NCBI GenBank assembly: GCA_003864495.1
Contig: ML133471.1
Coordinates: forward strand, 716,001 to 780,000
Length of the DNA stretch: 64,000 bases
Source of the DNA: Nemopilema nomurai
Lineage: Eukaryota > Cnidaria > Scyphozoa > Rhizostomeae > Rhizostomatidae
Direction: 5' to 3'
The notes under the pieces: model-generated
Seen by the model: the letters and a program-made list of their open reading frames with translations, nothing else
The model's database searches: none
What the model was told of the DNA's origin: nothing
Part shown: positions 13,942-25,800 of the stretch, one piece after another
Numbering within the stretch: position 1 is the stretch's first letter
Layout: each line of letters begins with the position of its first letter
Translations under genes and position numbers: made by a program

Positions 13942-16900
13942 TCAGTGTCTGATCACAGCTTCATCCCACGGTCCATGAATGTTACTTAGAAAGACAAACC
14001 AGAGTTATTTCATAAAAAGCACATCAACACAAATGACAATAAGGAATTCATGCTTTTATCAAAACAACTGCAGTTTATGAATACAATAATGGTAAAGCAT
14101 TTCTCTGCGAAACGATCTATATTCCATGCAGCTCCTATATAACTCAGTTTACAACAAAACTAACGCAAAATGTTCTGCAGTGTTCCCAAATCTTCTTGGG
14201 CTTAAACGAAAGAGGCAAGGAATTCAGTCTTTTGATTATTTACTGACAAGAAGAAAAGCAAACGTTCACCGTAACATCCAAATTCATCATTCAAAAAGCT
14301 AAATTCATTCTAATTTAGAAAGAATGCAAACAAATAAAGAAGCCCACAATAAACGGTAAATGGTAGGTTCTTGACAGTTGGGGGAAGCAAGAAGCGATCA
14401 TAAAAAATTACTGCTGTTAAGAATTAAAAGGAGGAGCATTTTCAACAGGAATAAAATTCTGTCAACTCTAAAGATGATGTTGAGACCCACGAGTCCGCAT
14501 ATCTTGTCTTAAATTTCATAACACTTAAATTTCATTCTCTTAAATAACTCTCTTAGATGTATGATTTTGAATCTCGAATCATAAAGAAATTTAGAATAAA
14601 AAGTGAAACATAAGAAAGTTATTTAAACAAAAGAACTCTGCCTTTGAGAATGAAAATAACAGCTGCGCCAAAAAGATTCGCGATTATTGCATTCTTGTAA
14701 AGAACTGTGGAATATTTGTAAGAAAATGTCAAAGATTTAAGATGAGAATAATTTTCTTGCATAAAATGGAATTACGTTGCTTACTTTTTGCATCTCTGAA
14801 GCCGCACCATCCACCATGGAAACAGCAGGACAATTGCGACTTGGGAGAACAGCAAGGCCGCCGCAAAGCCACGCGAAACGATTGCGACCATTGCGAGAGC
14901 AGCCACGCCCATCGTTAGGGTCAAGAGGACAAAGGCCACTCGGACGCAGCTCTGTTGCAAAGGAAGGAGAGAAGCGGTGAAAAACAGAAGGATAAGGTAC
15001 AGTGGTTGCTAGTTCTTAAACTTTCAAATTTAAACTTAAGCAGGAACCAAATGGAAGCATTTTGGCTCACTTGCTATTAAACCGACAATCATTTGCAATG
15101 CAAACAAGAAATGTTGAAGTGGACAAGTTTTGAATCAAGAAAGCCAGAAAATCAGAAATTAAAGCAATGTAAAATATAGCAATCGAACCGTGTTTACGTG
15201 GTTAAATAGTTGATCAAATTGATTTGCTCTCTTGTAAAATTGAGAAGAGTGGAAAGTTAGTACGTAATGCAGTAAACAATGCAAAAATGCATTGAATCAC
15301 TTGATCGCAAAAAACACGGTGGATCAAAAATCACTTGATCACCAAAAGCACAGTGGATCAAAAATCACTTGATCACAAAAGAACAGTGGATCAAAAATCA
15401 CTTGATCACAAAATACACAGTGGATCAAAAATCACTTGATCACAAAAAGAACAGTGGATCAAAAATCACTTGATCACAAAAAGAACAATGGATCAAAAAT
15501 CACTTGATCACAAAAAGCACAGTGGATCAAAAATCACTTGATCACAAAAAGGAAAGTGGATCAAAAATCACTTGATCACAAAAGAACAGTGGATCAAAAA
15601 TCACTTGATCACAAAAAGCACAGTGGATCAAAAATCACTTGATCACAAAAAGAACAGTGGATCAAAAATCACTTGATCACAAAAAGCACAGTGGATCAAA
15701 AATCACTTGATCACAAAAAGGAAAGTGGATCAAAAATCACTTGATCACAAAAATCACAGTGGATCAAAAGGAGCATGAAATGCTTTGTACCACAGGAGAC
15801 TTACCTTAAGTCTAATCCTCATTTGAGGAATCACAGCAAACATTTGCATTGCAAGCATCACAGTGACGAAAGCGTGCCAGGAACTCGGCAGCCTCGATGC
15901 CAGGCAGACAGCTGAAAATATACTCGCGTTCAGGGAGGCTGATCGTGATGCCCTGGGATCAAAGGAGTCGGGAGTTATCGCCTGTTTGACAATTATGCCA
16001 GTAATAGAGAGAAAAGTGACAGAAGAAAAACAGTGTTTTGAAATACTCTAAAATGATCTCTCCAAACAAGTATTATACCAACTTGAGCAATTGAGACAGA
16101 TATGATCATTAATCATTCATTCAATTAATCACTCATTCAATTATCCACTTAATCATTCACTCATCCAGTAACTTATTCATTATTTTCACTTTTCAATTAG
16201 TCAATGCCTCATTCAATTGTATTCTTCTATAATTCATTCACCCACTCATCCATTCGTATCTAAACTGTAGAAAATAGCACACTTCCTAATTTAGGACATT
16301 TCCAAATCATTAAGCAATCTGCCCTCCATGTACGAACTACAACAGAAGTTGAAAGTGCTTCATCTACCAAAGAACTGCAAAGATTGATTAGAAAAGCCGG
16401 TCGAAATTGAAGCACGCAACAGCTATTGGGACATGCATAATGGGCATTCACAAAACGCCTCAATCACTTTACGTGACTTATTTCAATTTGGTGAAGTTAG
16501 GAGTAATTGACTTCAACTGTTGTGAAGTGCGTCATCAAAACATTGCTTGCGGTTCATGGCACGCATACCAAAATTGAAAGAAAAAATAACGATGCAAATG
16601 AAACGGAAGTCGTGGCATTCGAATGCAAGATTTGCATCAACAATTTTGTATTTGGGAGCATTCAAATTAAAAGTGCGACTTTCGTGTGGCCCTTAGTGGA
16701 TAGTTTTATGGGGTTTGTTTACTGCGAAGGTTGATAATTCTCACTAAAAATCAATATTGCTATTATGCTACATTTGTACAGTAAGTGATGTGTAAATGAA
16801 AAATATGTTATGAGCAATACGCCTTTGTCACCTAAACTGAGACCCCAGCCATAACTAAGTACAATCGCTTCTATAAAAGCATCGCTAAGGGTCTTTTGCT

Positions 16901-19900
16901 CCCTGAATAGAAATACACCTCAACTAATCTTTCTGTTCCCTTTTCAGGAAACATGTCAACAGTCAAAGACGCTTTGATGCATAGGAACAGTGCATCAAGA
17001 AGGCCACCTGTGACGTAATAGCACAGCTATTTACACAACAGGCAAGCGATACGCCATGACCATTTCATGCCCACAGCTTTTTTGTGAGCCAAGTTTGTTT
17101 CCAAAAGGGGCCTAAAGTTGACTTGACAGGCAGATTTGGAAAGGAGCCCAAATCAGTTTCTAACACTTTCTTCAGATAAACTTCAACAAACACGAGAACG
17201 GAACCATCCAGACCCTCATTACCCTTTGTAGAACATTGTTGAGGACGTGTTTTTTACACCTTTTTCCATCCTTGTTTAGGTGAACCTTTTGAAAATTTCC
17301 TTTCAAAGAGGCAAGCGCGTACACTCCTTTTTACTTGCAAACTTTTTCGCAATACAAGGCCGGTGCTCACTTCAATTCACCAATAACTATGATTTTCTGT
17401 AGGCAAGTATGATTATGTTTAATTGCATGAGTACAAAATCTGAAGCTTGGGGCATGTGACCAGTCCTGTGGGCATCCACGCATGTCGCGACTTCTTTTAA
17501 GTGCATTACATCGAGACATTAACATTAAGATAAGTGCATTAAGATTTTCTCTAAGATTTTGCCAAGTTCCCCTACTCAATACGCTCTGCGACGACTAGTA
17601 AAACATTCGTCTCTATCTGTAGAAAGCACACCTGCAAAATGATTGTTAATAACCCGTAATATGACTGTAAACACCTCTTTAAGGTACGCAACCGGGTGGC
17701 CAGACTAACGAGCAACGGGTCACATGGCAGTCACTGCAAAGAGATTCACAGGGACCACCTCTGACAACGAAGGCTGCATTGTCAGCCAAGGAGCAGGGAG
17801 TCAAACAGTGACGTCATTGTGGTTGTATGCTGAGTAAATGGCCTGTTTCCATCATCCAGCATCCAGCTGCACATTTCGAAACCACGAACGAAGATGTTAT
17901 AGATCAATAAACTTTATAGGCTCTCCAGGGCTTCATTTTTTACAGATTGTTTTCAATCACATCTCCATTTTTAGAGCTGTCCCAAGAGAAAGTTTAATTC
18001 GCTGCCAGCAGGGAAACTTGCATGAATAAAGTCAGGCTTGCAAGAAAACAAAGAAATATCAGAGATGAGGAAGCAGCAATAGCAACCCAATGAAATAAGA
18101 CCGCTTCTAGGGAAACTAACAGCGGCGAACAGAAGTGACCAATACTTTTATACTTGAAAACTGACGTAAAGAAAATTAGCCGGTGAACTGCGTTTTAGCC
18201 CATGCTTCTTGGTAGATGCGCCACTACCACTTCTCTATACCAACTTCTTCTGTATGTTCTGAAACAATCACGTGACTAGATCGGATATAGACATGTCTTC
18301 ACAAAACATGTGTCTAAGTGTCTAAACTCAAAGACATGCCTTCACAAAACATTTTGTGCACAAAACTCAAACAAGCTGCGAATAAAGCAAGCCATACTCA
18401 CGTTGCCACTTCAGAAACATAATCATGAAGCAAAATATTGGTAACTAACATGCACACCTAAAATCAAACATAGAACCCATAACTACTCATTTCATCAAAA
18501 TTTTAAAACAGGTTATTATTCAGATCAATAAGGAAGGAAGGCCTAAGCCTGTGCCTTATTAGCTATGAAACACCTGGCTACTGTAAGTCCTAAAATCTGT
18601 CCCAAATAGGGGCACATCAGTTTTCAAAGCTTCTTGATGAGGTATCAAAGGAGTCATAGAGCAAGAGATGCACAATACATATACCCATTTTGGTCTGAAT
18701 AAAAAAATAAAAATGAAGGAAAAATAAAGGAAAAATAAGAAGTAAACTTGGCCTGTCTTCATTTTAAGTTTCATATGTGATGTATCACAAATTAGAAAAA
18801 AAGGTGAATTAATGTTTCATATAACAAAACTTCACAGGAAGAAACTGCAAAAGACATAACTTTTGCATACTAACACTCCCAAGACTGCCACTTCTGTATG
18901 CAAACTTGCAAGGAAGCTCACAAGTGGGCTCATGGGCAACAAAGTGCAGCAAGGTAGGTCACCATTTCAACTGAGAGTTTGGAGTCTGTTTACAGTTTGT
19001 ATAGAGTTCACTTGGACAAGTATGAAGTGGATGTTGATTGAACATTAGACAGCTTGACATATGCCTTGCTCACAGCAACTGCCATTTTTTCAATTACAAC
19101 TGACAATTCATATTGTCAGCTTTCAGTAATTTTCTTACATTTGCATACTCCAAGGAGGGTTGGATGAAAAAAGTAATTCAGTATGCTAAAGTAATGTGTG
19201 GACTGTTATGCAAATGTCAATTGAACAGTTTGTGTAAACTTTTTAGTTTATGATAAGTTGATTAGGCTCTGCTACTGGCATACGTAAATGGAGGATTAGA
19301 GCTTGTCAACATTCATCTATGGATGTGAAGGTGAGCATGAAGAAAGTGCCTAATAAGAAAGCCCAGTTATAGGATATCGAGTGATCTGCCTTAATGTTGG
19401 TGAACAATCAACCTGCTGTCCGCAAATTATGTGACAAGTCAATAAAAGGAAATCTGAAATTAGCATTGAGTGAAAAAATACTTACAGTCATGGCATAGAT
19501 TGTGTCTGTGCTAATTGTTTCTGTCAATGTCTTTAGAATAGGTGAGAGACCATACACAAATGATGTAAAGAGTATGATGCTCTTCAGCTCTTGCCCTAGA
19601 GAAAAGATTCATTGTAATGGATCAGGCTGACTATTGATTATATTCAACAATTATTGACTGGCTCAATTTATCAGGTGCTGAGGAAAATGAAAATGGAACT
19701 GTTAATTTTCTTTTAAAACTGGATGACTTCTCTACAATGATAATGTTCAGAGCTAAACTAATTATATTCTAAAAATTTGGGTTGCACTTTTGATTGGGTG
19801 AAAAAATCAAAAAGTTACTATAATTGTAGTCATCTAGATGAGGAATCAGCACTGAAGGGTTTACAATGAAAAATCACAAAATGCATTAGCAGTAGTTTGA

Positions 19901-22151
19901 GCAAACTCCAAGGAACCAAATAATATCATTATTATATAACTGTTGAAAATAATTTAAAGCTTAATTTTTATGCACAATTATCCATCTATTGTGTAAAAGT
20001 GTGGAGCAATTAAAATCTACAAACAATGTTGGCTACATACCACTGTGTGCTAGGAATTCTTGCTTCAATGTTGAATCAAAATTGAAGAACACAATGTAGC
20101 TGATTAGACTCATTACAAGCAGAGTAATGAAAACACCAGTTGGGGTAACTAACTCCATATCCATGTAAATGAAGGTTGACACAAATATGCAGACACTGAA
20201 AAACAGATAGTGGAGTAATGCACCTTAGGATAAACAATATAAAAGCAGTCATGGAAACCTATGTTTGCCAAAAAATACCTTGTATCTGATATATACTGGA
20301 ATAAACATTTGCATACACTGGTTTTCTTTGGAATCAACAAACTTGTAAAAAATTCAGACAGGAGAAATGAAAGTTGTTTTACATTGTACAGTTTAAGCTA
20401 CTATTTACATACCTGTGTGAAAAATTCTGAAAGATAAATAAATGAAAAACAGTGTATAACAGTAAAAAATGTAAAGATATTTACCTACTTAGCTGTTGAG
20501 AAACAATGCCAGACTCATAAACCAGTGTAGAAAAGTCATATACTCTCACATTCACTGCAAAGGGGAAACACAATCAAAAGGCATGACAGGCAGTTGCAGC
20601 GTGTCTAATGGGGCAGACAAGGTTGGTAGGGCAGTGCCCCAACCAGAAATTTAAGAAGGTCTTATCAGGCCTATTGGAAGGAAATTGATACTGGGGGGCT
20701 GTGAATAAAGAAACTGCACTGGGCTGGGGAGAATGTTTGTTCAATCATGCCCTTAAAATTTCTGAAAAGCAACCTGGTTATACAGATTGCCATTTTTAAT
20801 GAATGAATTTCTATTTACAGAATTATAGCATACTCAGTTTCACGACTTCACTTTCTTCGCTCATGCTGCCTAATGTTCCTGATCAAGAACACATCAGTTC
20901 TTTGAACACGCAATAAATGATTGAAAGGGATAACTAGTAACTGAACTGGTTAATATTGTTTGCAAACTTTTAGTATGACCTTGCAATGTTTTCTCCAAAA
21001 TTTAAAGAACAAATACTTGCAAAATATTTGAAGGGCTTCAGCCCCACAAAATTTAAATCAGTTCTGAAACAAGATCTCTGAAAACAATGGCTATTCAATT
21101 GGTGCTGCAATTTAAATAATCAAAAAAGCAAAGTACTTGGTTTTTACTTTGCAAAAACATTTTTGTTGTTGATATAAACAGACTATTGGATCGCCTGTTC
21201 AAGCATTTGACATAATATAGGCAGAACTTAAAGTGAAGTATTAGGCCATCAAATAGGGATCATCCCGATTATTTAAATAGCATCCAAATCAAAAAGTCCA
21301 TGAACCACCCATTTAGCACTAGCTAATGGTTTGAAAAGAAAGCTTGGCATACTGAAAAGATGTTGTTCATAAACTTTCATTCAGTTTAAGGACGGTTTGA
21401 CTACATATGAATGTATGTCTTGAAAACTTCATTGTATATAACTTACACTGGTGTATTTGTTACATAATTCACTCTGGTGCAAAAAATCCTAGGATGGTAA
21501 AATATCTCCATAATTATTTTGTGCCCAACTTACTATATTACAGATGTGACGCCACTCATGACAGATATAGGCAAATAAAACCTAAAAAAATTCCAAAGCT
21601 AAGACAAAACTGAAAATTCTGAAGTATGATACCATTTTTGTCATATGTTTTTGCAACATAATGTGGATCTTCCTATACCATAAACACATACTCAAACTAA
21701 CAGATAAGCAAATATATTGAGAACTTTTTTCAATTACTCCTTCTGATCCTACCTTATTTATGCAAATAGACATAAAACTATTGCTAATGGGATCTCATCT
21801 AGTGCCATATTACTCTGGCCGCTTTCCATGCAGAAGAAACCAGTTAATTAAATTTGCCCGTTCTGCTTTCCTATTCCCCAACTTGAAAATTCCTTTTGAA
21901 TTTATCTAATGTAATGTTAAGTTGAAAATAAAAGCGTCTCGATTATTTATTTTAAATATAATATAAAATTTATTATATTATATTATATTTTATTTGATAT
22001 TTTATATACCATTTTTCTTCATTTGTTCTAGAAATGATTCATCAACATAATTGTCGGGGTAGTCCTGATGCTCGTAAAGAATTTTCTTCCAAGGATTCTT
22101 TGCATCTTTTCCATCAGGGGGAAATTCCTTGGCAGTTTTCCTTTTCTCCAT
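13942..22151 (-). CDS. PIGC: phosphatidylinositol N-acetylglucosaminyltransferase subunit C
   Basis: PIGC (yeast Gpi2) is a multi-pass ER membrane subunit of the GPI-GlcNAc transferase, which performs the first step of GPI-anchor synthesis. Eight coding exons fit with consistent phases: 22010-22151, 20485-20554, 20041-20195, 19486-19595, 18402-18457, 15805-15952, 14785-14951 and 13942-13984. They sum to 296 residues against 297 in human. Diagnostic matches to the recalled human protein are [19 protein letters not shown] near the N-terminus, [45 protein letters not shown], and the C-terminal [11 protein letters not shown]. The start ATG at 22151 heads a frame giving [10 protein letters not shown]. 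Several hydrophobic segments are obvious from exon 3 onward. Human PIGC has, to my knowledge, an uninterrupted coding sequence, so the eight-exon layout here is probably the older state. The minisatellite at 15294-15769 sits in intron 6. Confidence 0.95.
15294..15769. repeat. 14-copy 33-34 bp minisatellite with internal hairpins
   Basis: Fourteen head-to-tail copies of a unit like TGGATCAAAAATCACTTGATCACAAAAAGAACAG (positions 15294-15769; unit split here as TGGATCAAAAATCACTTG plus ATCACAAAAAGAACAG). The core is almost invariant; variation is confined to the last 7-9 bases before TGGATC (agaacag, agcacag, aggaaag, atcacag). Each unit contains the inverted pair GATCAA...TTGATC with a 7-base loop and two or more GATC sites. 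The pair agcacag then aggaaag occurs twice, at units 7-8 and 12-13, which points to block duplication. It lies wholly inside PIGC intron 6. Confidence 0.95.
16090..16260. repeat. degenerate ATTC/AATC tetranucleotide repeat
   Basis: About 170 bp of interrupted 4-bp repeats (attcattcaatt, actcattc, atccact) in PIGC intron 5. It is imperfect, as expected of an old microsatellite. Confidence 0.75.
21940..22008. repeat. AT-only tract in PIGC intron 1
   Basis: A run of tata/attt sequence with almost no G or C lies directly against the exon 1 donor (intron begins 22009). It is simple low-complexity DNA. Confidence 0.6.
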
Positions 22152-22867
22152 AATCCAGATTCTCTCAGTCACGACTCAGGGTACGCGTGATTCTCATTTC
22201 ACCATTTTCAGTTTCAACCTCCTTTGGATTATCGGCTTATTTTGATTGTTGCTGTTGTTGTCGTGAATTCTGGCAAGCCTTCAAGTTGCTCGATCTCGGT
22301 GAGTGATGATTGTTGATTCGATCGATCGGAATTCATTCTTGAGTTGTAACGTCGGTGAAGTATGATCTTATTGAAATCAAAGGAAAGATCATTGTCTACG
22401 CTGCCCTAATTTATGTTGGCTATGCTTTTTTATTTGATCCATACAGCCACTGTAATTATGTACCCGAAGAACGACTACTCGGTTTAAATGATTGTTTATG
22501 TTTTGTGCGGCTGCAGAGAACACCAAATGCTGAGCACTTTGGCAACTGAGGTCGTTAAATGCTTTAATAAATTTTTGTAGATTTGACACGTAGATAAACG
22601 GGCGTGTAGAGTTGACATAAGTAATTCCTGTTGTTATCAGGTGCTACGAAAGAAGTCCAACTGACATTGTGCAAAATAGTTGTAACACTTGGCGTCTTTG
22701 TGGATTTGCTATCCTCAAGTGATCTGAATGGCTGCCAGTGGCTCGTTTATGCTGCTGAGTTGTAACAGCGAATGACTTGCCTGTTGATTGTACCAGAACG
22801 CTTCGTACTGGGTAAATTATAATAAGGTATGAAAGAAAAGGAGAAAGCGTATTAAAATTAAGATACA
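22152..22867. promoter_or_regulatory. head-to-head promoter interval of PIGC and EHBP1
   Basis: The start codons of PIGC (minus) and EHBP1 (plus) are 716 bp apart with nothing recognisable between, so the interval must contain both transcription starts and may act as a shared promoter. Visible strings are a short glutamine-codon-like ttgttgctgttgttgt at about 22238-22263 and a cgatcgatcgg palindrome near 22320. No TATA box is convincing. The 5' UTR of EHBP1 is undefined. Confidence 0.45.
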
Positions 22868-25800
22868 ATGGGATCTGTTTGGAAGCGAATAAACAGAGTC
22901 GGAAAAAGGGCATCAAAGTTCCAGTTTATCGCCTCCCTACAGACAATAAATCTAGAATGCAAAAAAGAAAAAAAATGGTGAGTAAGTCTTTTGTTTTTGC
23001 ATAATATGACACTACGCTGTTTCCTATAATGACAAGCATTTGAAAAATGTGTCAAAAGAATAAAAATTTTCCAACACCTATGTTGTAGAAAGCTATGGTT
23101 CTACTTAGATATCCAAAGAAAAAGCCTAAAAAATGACTAGAAATCCAGAAAGTGTAGCATTTGGATGCCTGAAAAGTTTTTCATTATTACATAGAGATGC
23201 CACATTTGAAAGCCTATTTTAGCATTGACCTCTTTTCTCCTTGTTCATCTTAACCAATGCTCAGACCAACTGAGGCTAAGCCAAGTTTTCTTTACCTAAC
23301 ACTCAATGTTTATGAAAACGAATATGTAAACTTGGGTTTAACCTGGATTAAGATTGTAGCAAAAAACGCTTAATTTTAGATCTTGAATGAAAGCAGAATT
23401 GTGTAATTGAGATGGGATATTGTATTTATGATGAAGCCCCTTCAAGAATGCAGATAATTTGCATGTACCTAGCAGTATAAAAGCCTTGGTTGGCAGTTCA
23501 GGCCTTTTTTATGAAGTGTCATATGAACCAACCATTTTGTATATTGCATATATGCAAATTGCAAAGCTTCTGTACTTGAAACAAAGATTGAAAGTTGGTA
23601 GCACTTGAAACTCTTGCAAGACATTGCAAGAGACTGTCATTTTTAATGATGGAAGTAGTTGTGAAGGACTCTCTTCACTTCTCCACCATGATTATAGACA
23701 CATGAATTTAAAGTCTGCTTGGCAAATGCAAGAGTTTGCAATTTTTTGTTTTTTGACTTTCTAGCCCTTAAAAATTTGAATGAGAATTTTTTAAACATTT
23801 AAGAATAAATTTTTTATTCTAGTGTAGTTTTTTAACTTTATACCATATAACTCTATGCATGCAATTATTGTCTTTTTTTTTAATTTCTGCCTTGCTGCTA
23901 AACATTTTGTTAAACAGTCATCTCTACCATCTTCTTCCACATCCATCTTTCTTTCCAGCCTTTTAAAGTGATAACATGCAAACACTTCAAATTCATTACT
24001 TTTGGCATTAATTATGTCTCTCAATGTTCAATTACTGCTACTTTTGTTCCTCTTTCTGCATCAATGCTCATCAGCTCCAAAGAATCCTGCCTGTTTATGT
24101 AGAAATAATTTCTAACAAAGTGCTATTGTCTAGGCTACCAAACAAGCTTTGTGTCCTTTGGACAAGAGGGAGCAGGAAGAAATACAGCAGAGGTTATAAG
24201 TTTCAATCTGGAATTGCAAATCCTTTTAGAGGAGTTATCATCATGACTGAACCAGAAGATATTGAAATAACAGTTACGATGTACAAGGTATGTTCCAATG
24301 CTAAACGTTTACTTAGATGGGCAGATATGGAGGAATATACTACCTGAAATATTTATATTAAATATGCAGAAACCTATCAGATGCATTGTCTTGCAAAAAA
24401 ATGTGAACCATCATTATCATAATATCCACATTTTAAGCAGACAATCAGTACCATGTTATTCTCTGACTGACATATAAAGATGAATTTATTTTCGCGTTTC
24501 AACACTGAAAATTTGCAAATCGATAATACACAGAAAATATTTTGAATCTTGTATTGCCTGGTCCTTAAATCTGGTAAAATGTCGAATAAAAGTAATGATA
24601 TCATAAAACATGGGCTTTCCATTGTTCTTAATGCAATTTTTTGTTTCCAAAACATGCTTTATGCAGAAAAACGCGTTTTCCGTCTATTGGTAATTTCCTA
24701 TTGCACGTTTTCATTGTGACCAAAAGGTAAATGGCAGACACAACCAGTGTTATTTTTAACAAGCTTAACATTAATGATCCGAGAAAGAGATTCTTTTGAA
24801 GACAATGTTGAAAAACATTCTCTTAAAAGCATGAGAGAAAAGCGAATTTGCTTGCGGAAGCAAGGTCTCGCGGTGGACTGTTGTGTGCCTTTACAAGTTT
24901 TTTGCCTAATATGCAATTTGCTTATTTTTATCACCGAATTCGTTTGCAATCTAATATGCAAAGAAACGAAAAGTACTAGATGTTTTTGTTGCAAATAGGC
25001 TAGAACACAGCAAAACGATTGAGTATTAGTTTTTCTGTCTCTTGTGAGACTGATGAAAATTCGAAGCCTAACTTAAAAGCAAGCGTTTTGTTATCAACCG
25101 AGTAAAACTCTTGAATTTGGATGACAGAAAAACAAGATATAACTGACGGACCTGCCCAAAATTTTGTGAGTGAGGTTATTTTATTGACTTGCGACCGCAT
25201 GCCGTGGCCTGATAGTGCGTGAAGCTTATTGCCCACTTAACACCCTGCGGCTCGCGTCTACTGCCATAGGCCTAACGCTGTGGTTACGAGAGACGACAAC
25301 ATTGACCGAAATACTCGCGGTTGACCGTTGCATCCTTCGATTAGCTGTTCCATTGATTGGTTCTCCGCGTTTTTTCAGCATATCATTAAGTCACTGGTAC
25401 ATTCACGTATTCCTAGTCTGCAATGCGTTATTTTATTGCGTTAATGCATTAATCAATTGAATTTTTTGCTGCACATGTTTTCACGGTATGCGATTGCATG
25501 CAAGTGTAGCAGAATATCCATTATTATCAATGCCTAAAATGGAGTGACACAAATTCAGTGATAGGACTTCTGTTACTATCAATAGGCTTCGCACCTTTTT
25601 AGGTGAAAATTATTTTGGCATTTGCACAGAATACTCTACTCCTTACGATCCATCACTAGTTTGAGCCTAGAACGATACTTGAATACATTGCTTTTATCTG
25701 CCAGTTGAAATTGCTACGCAAGTGATCGTTTTTCTCATGCTTGTACAGTGGAAAAGCCTCTCAACCTTGCTAAAGTTGCTATGATTCTTAATAATGTGTT

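Noticed and set aside
15294..15769. Regular repeats reminiscent of a CRISPR array
   Set aside because: Spacers are only 7-12 bases and similar to each other, the locus is in an animal intron, and no cas genes exist.
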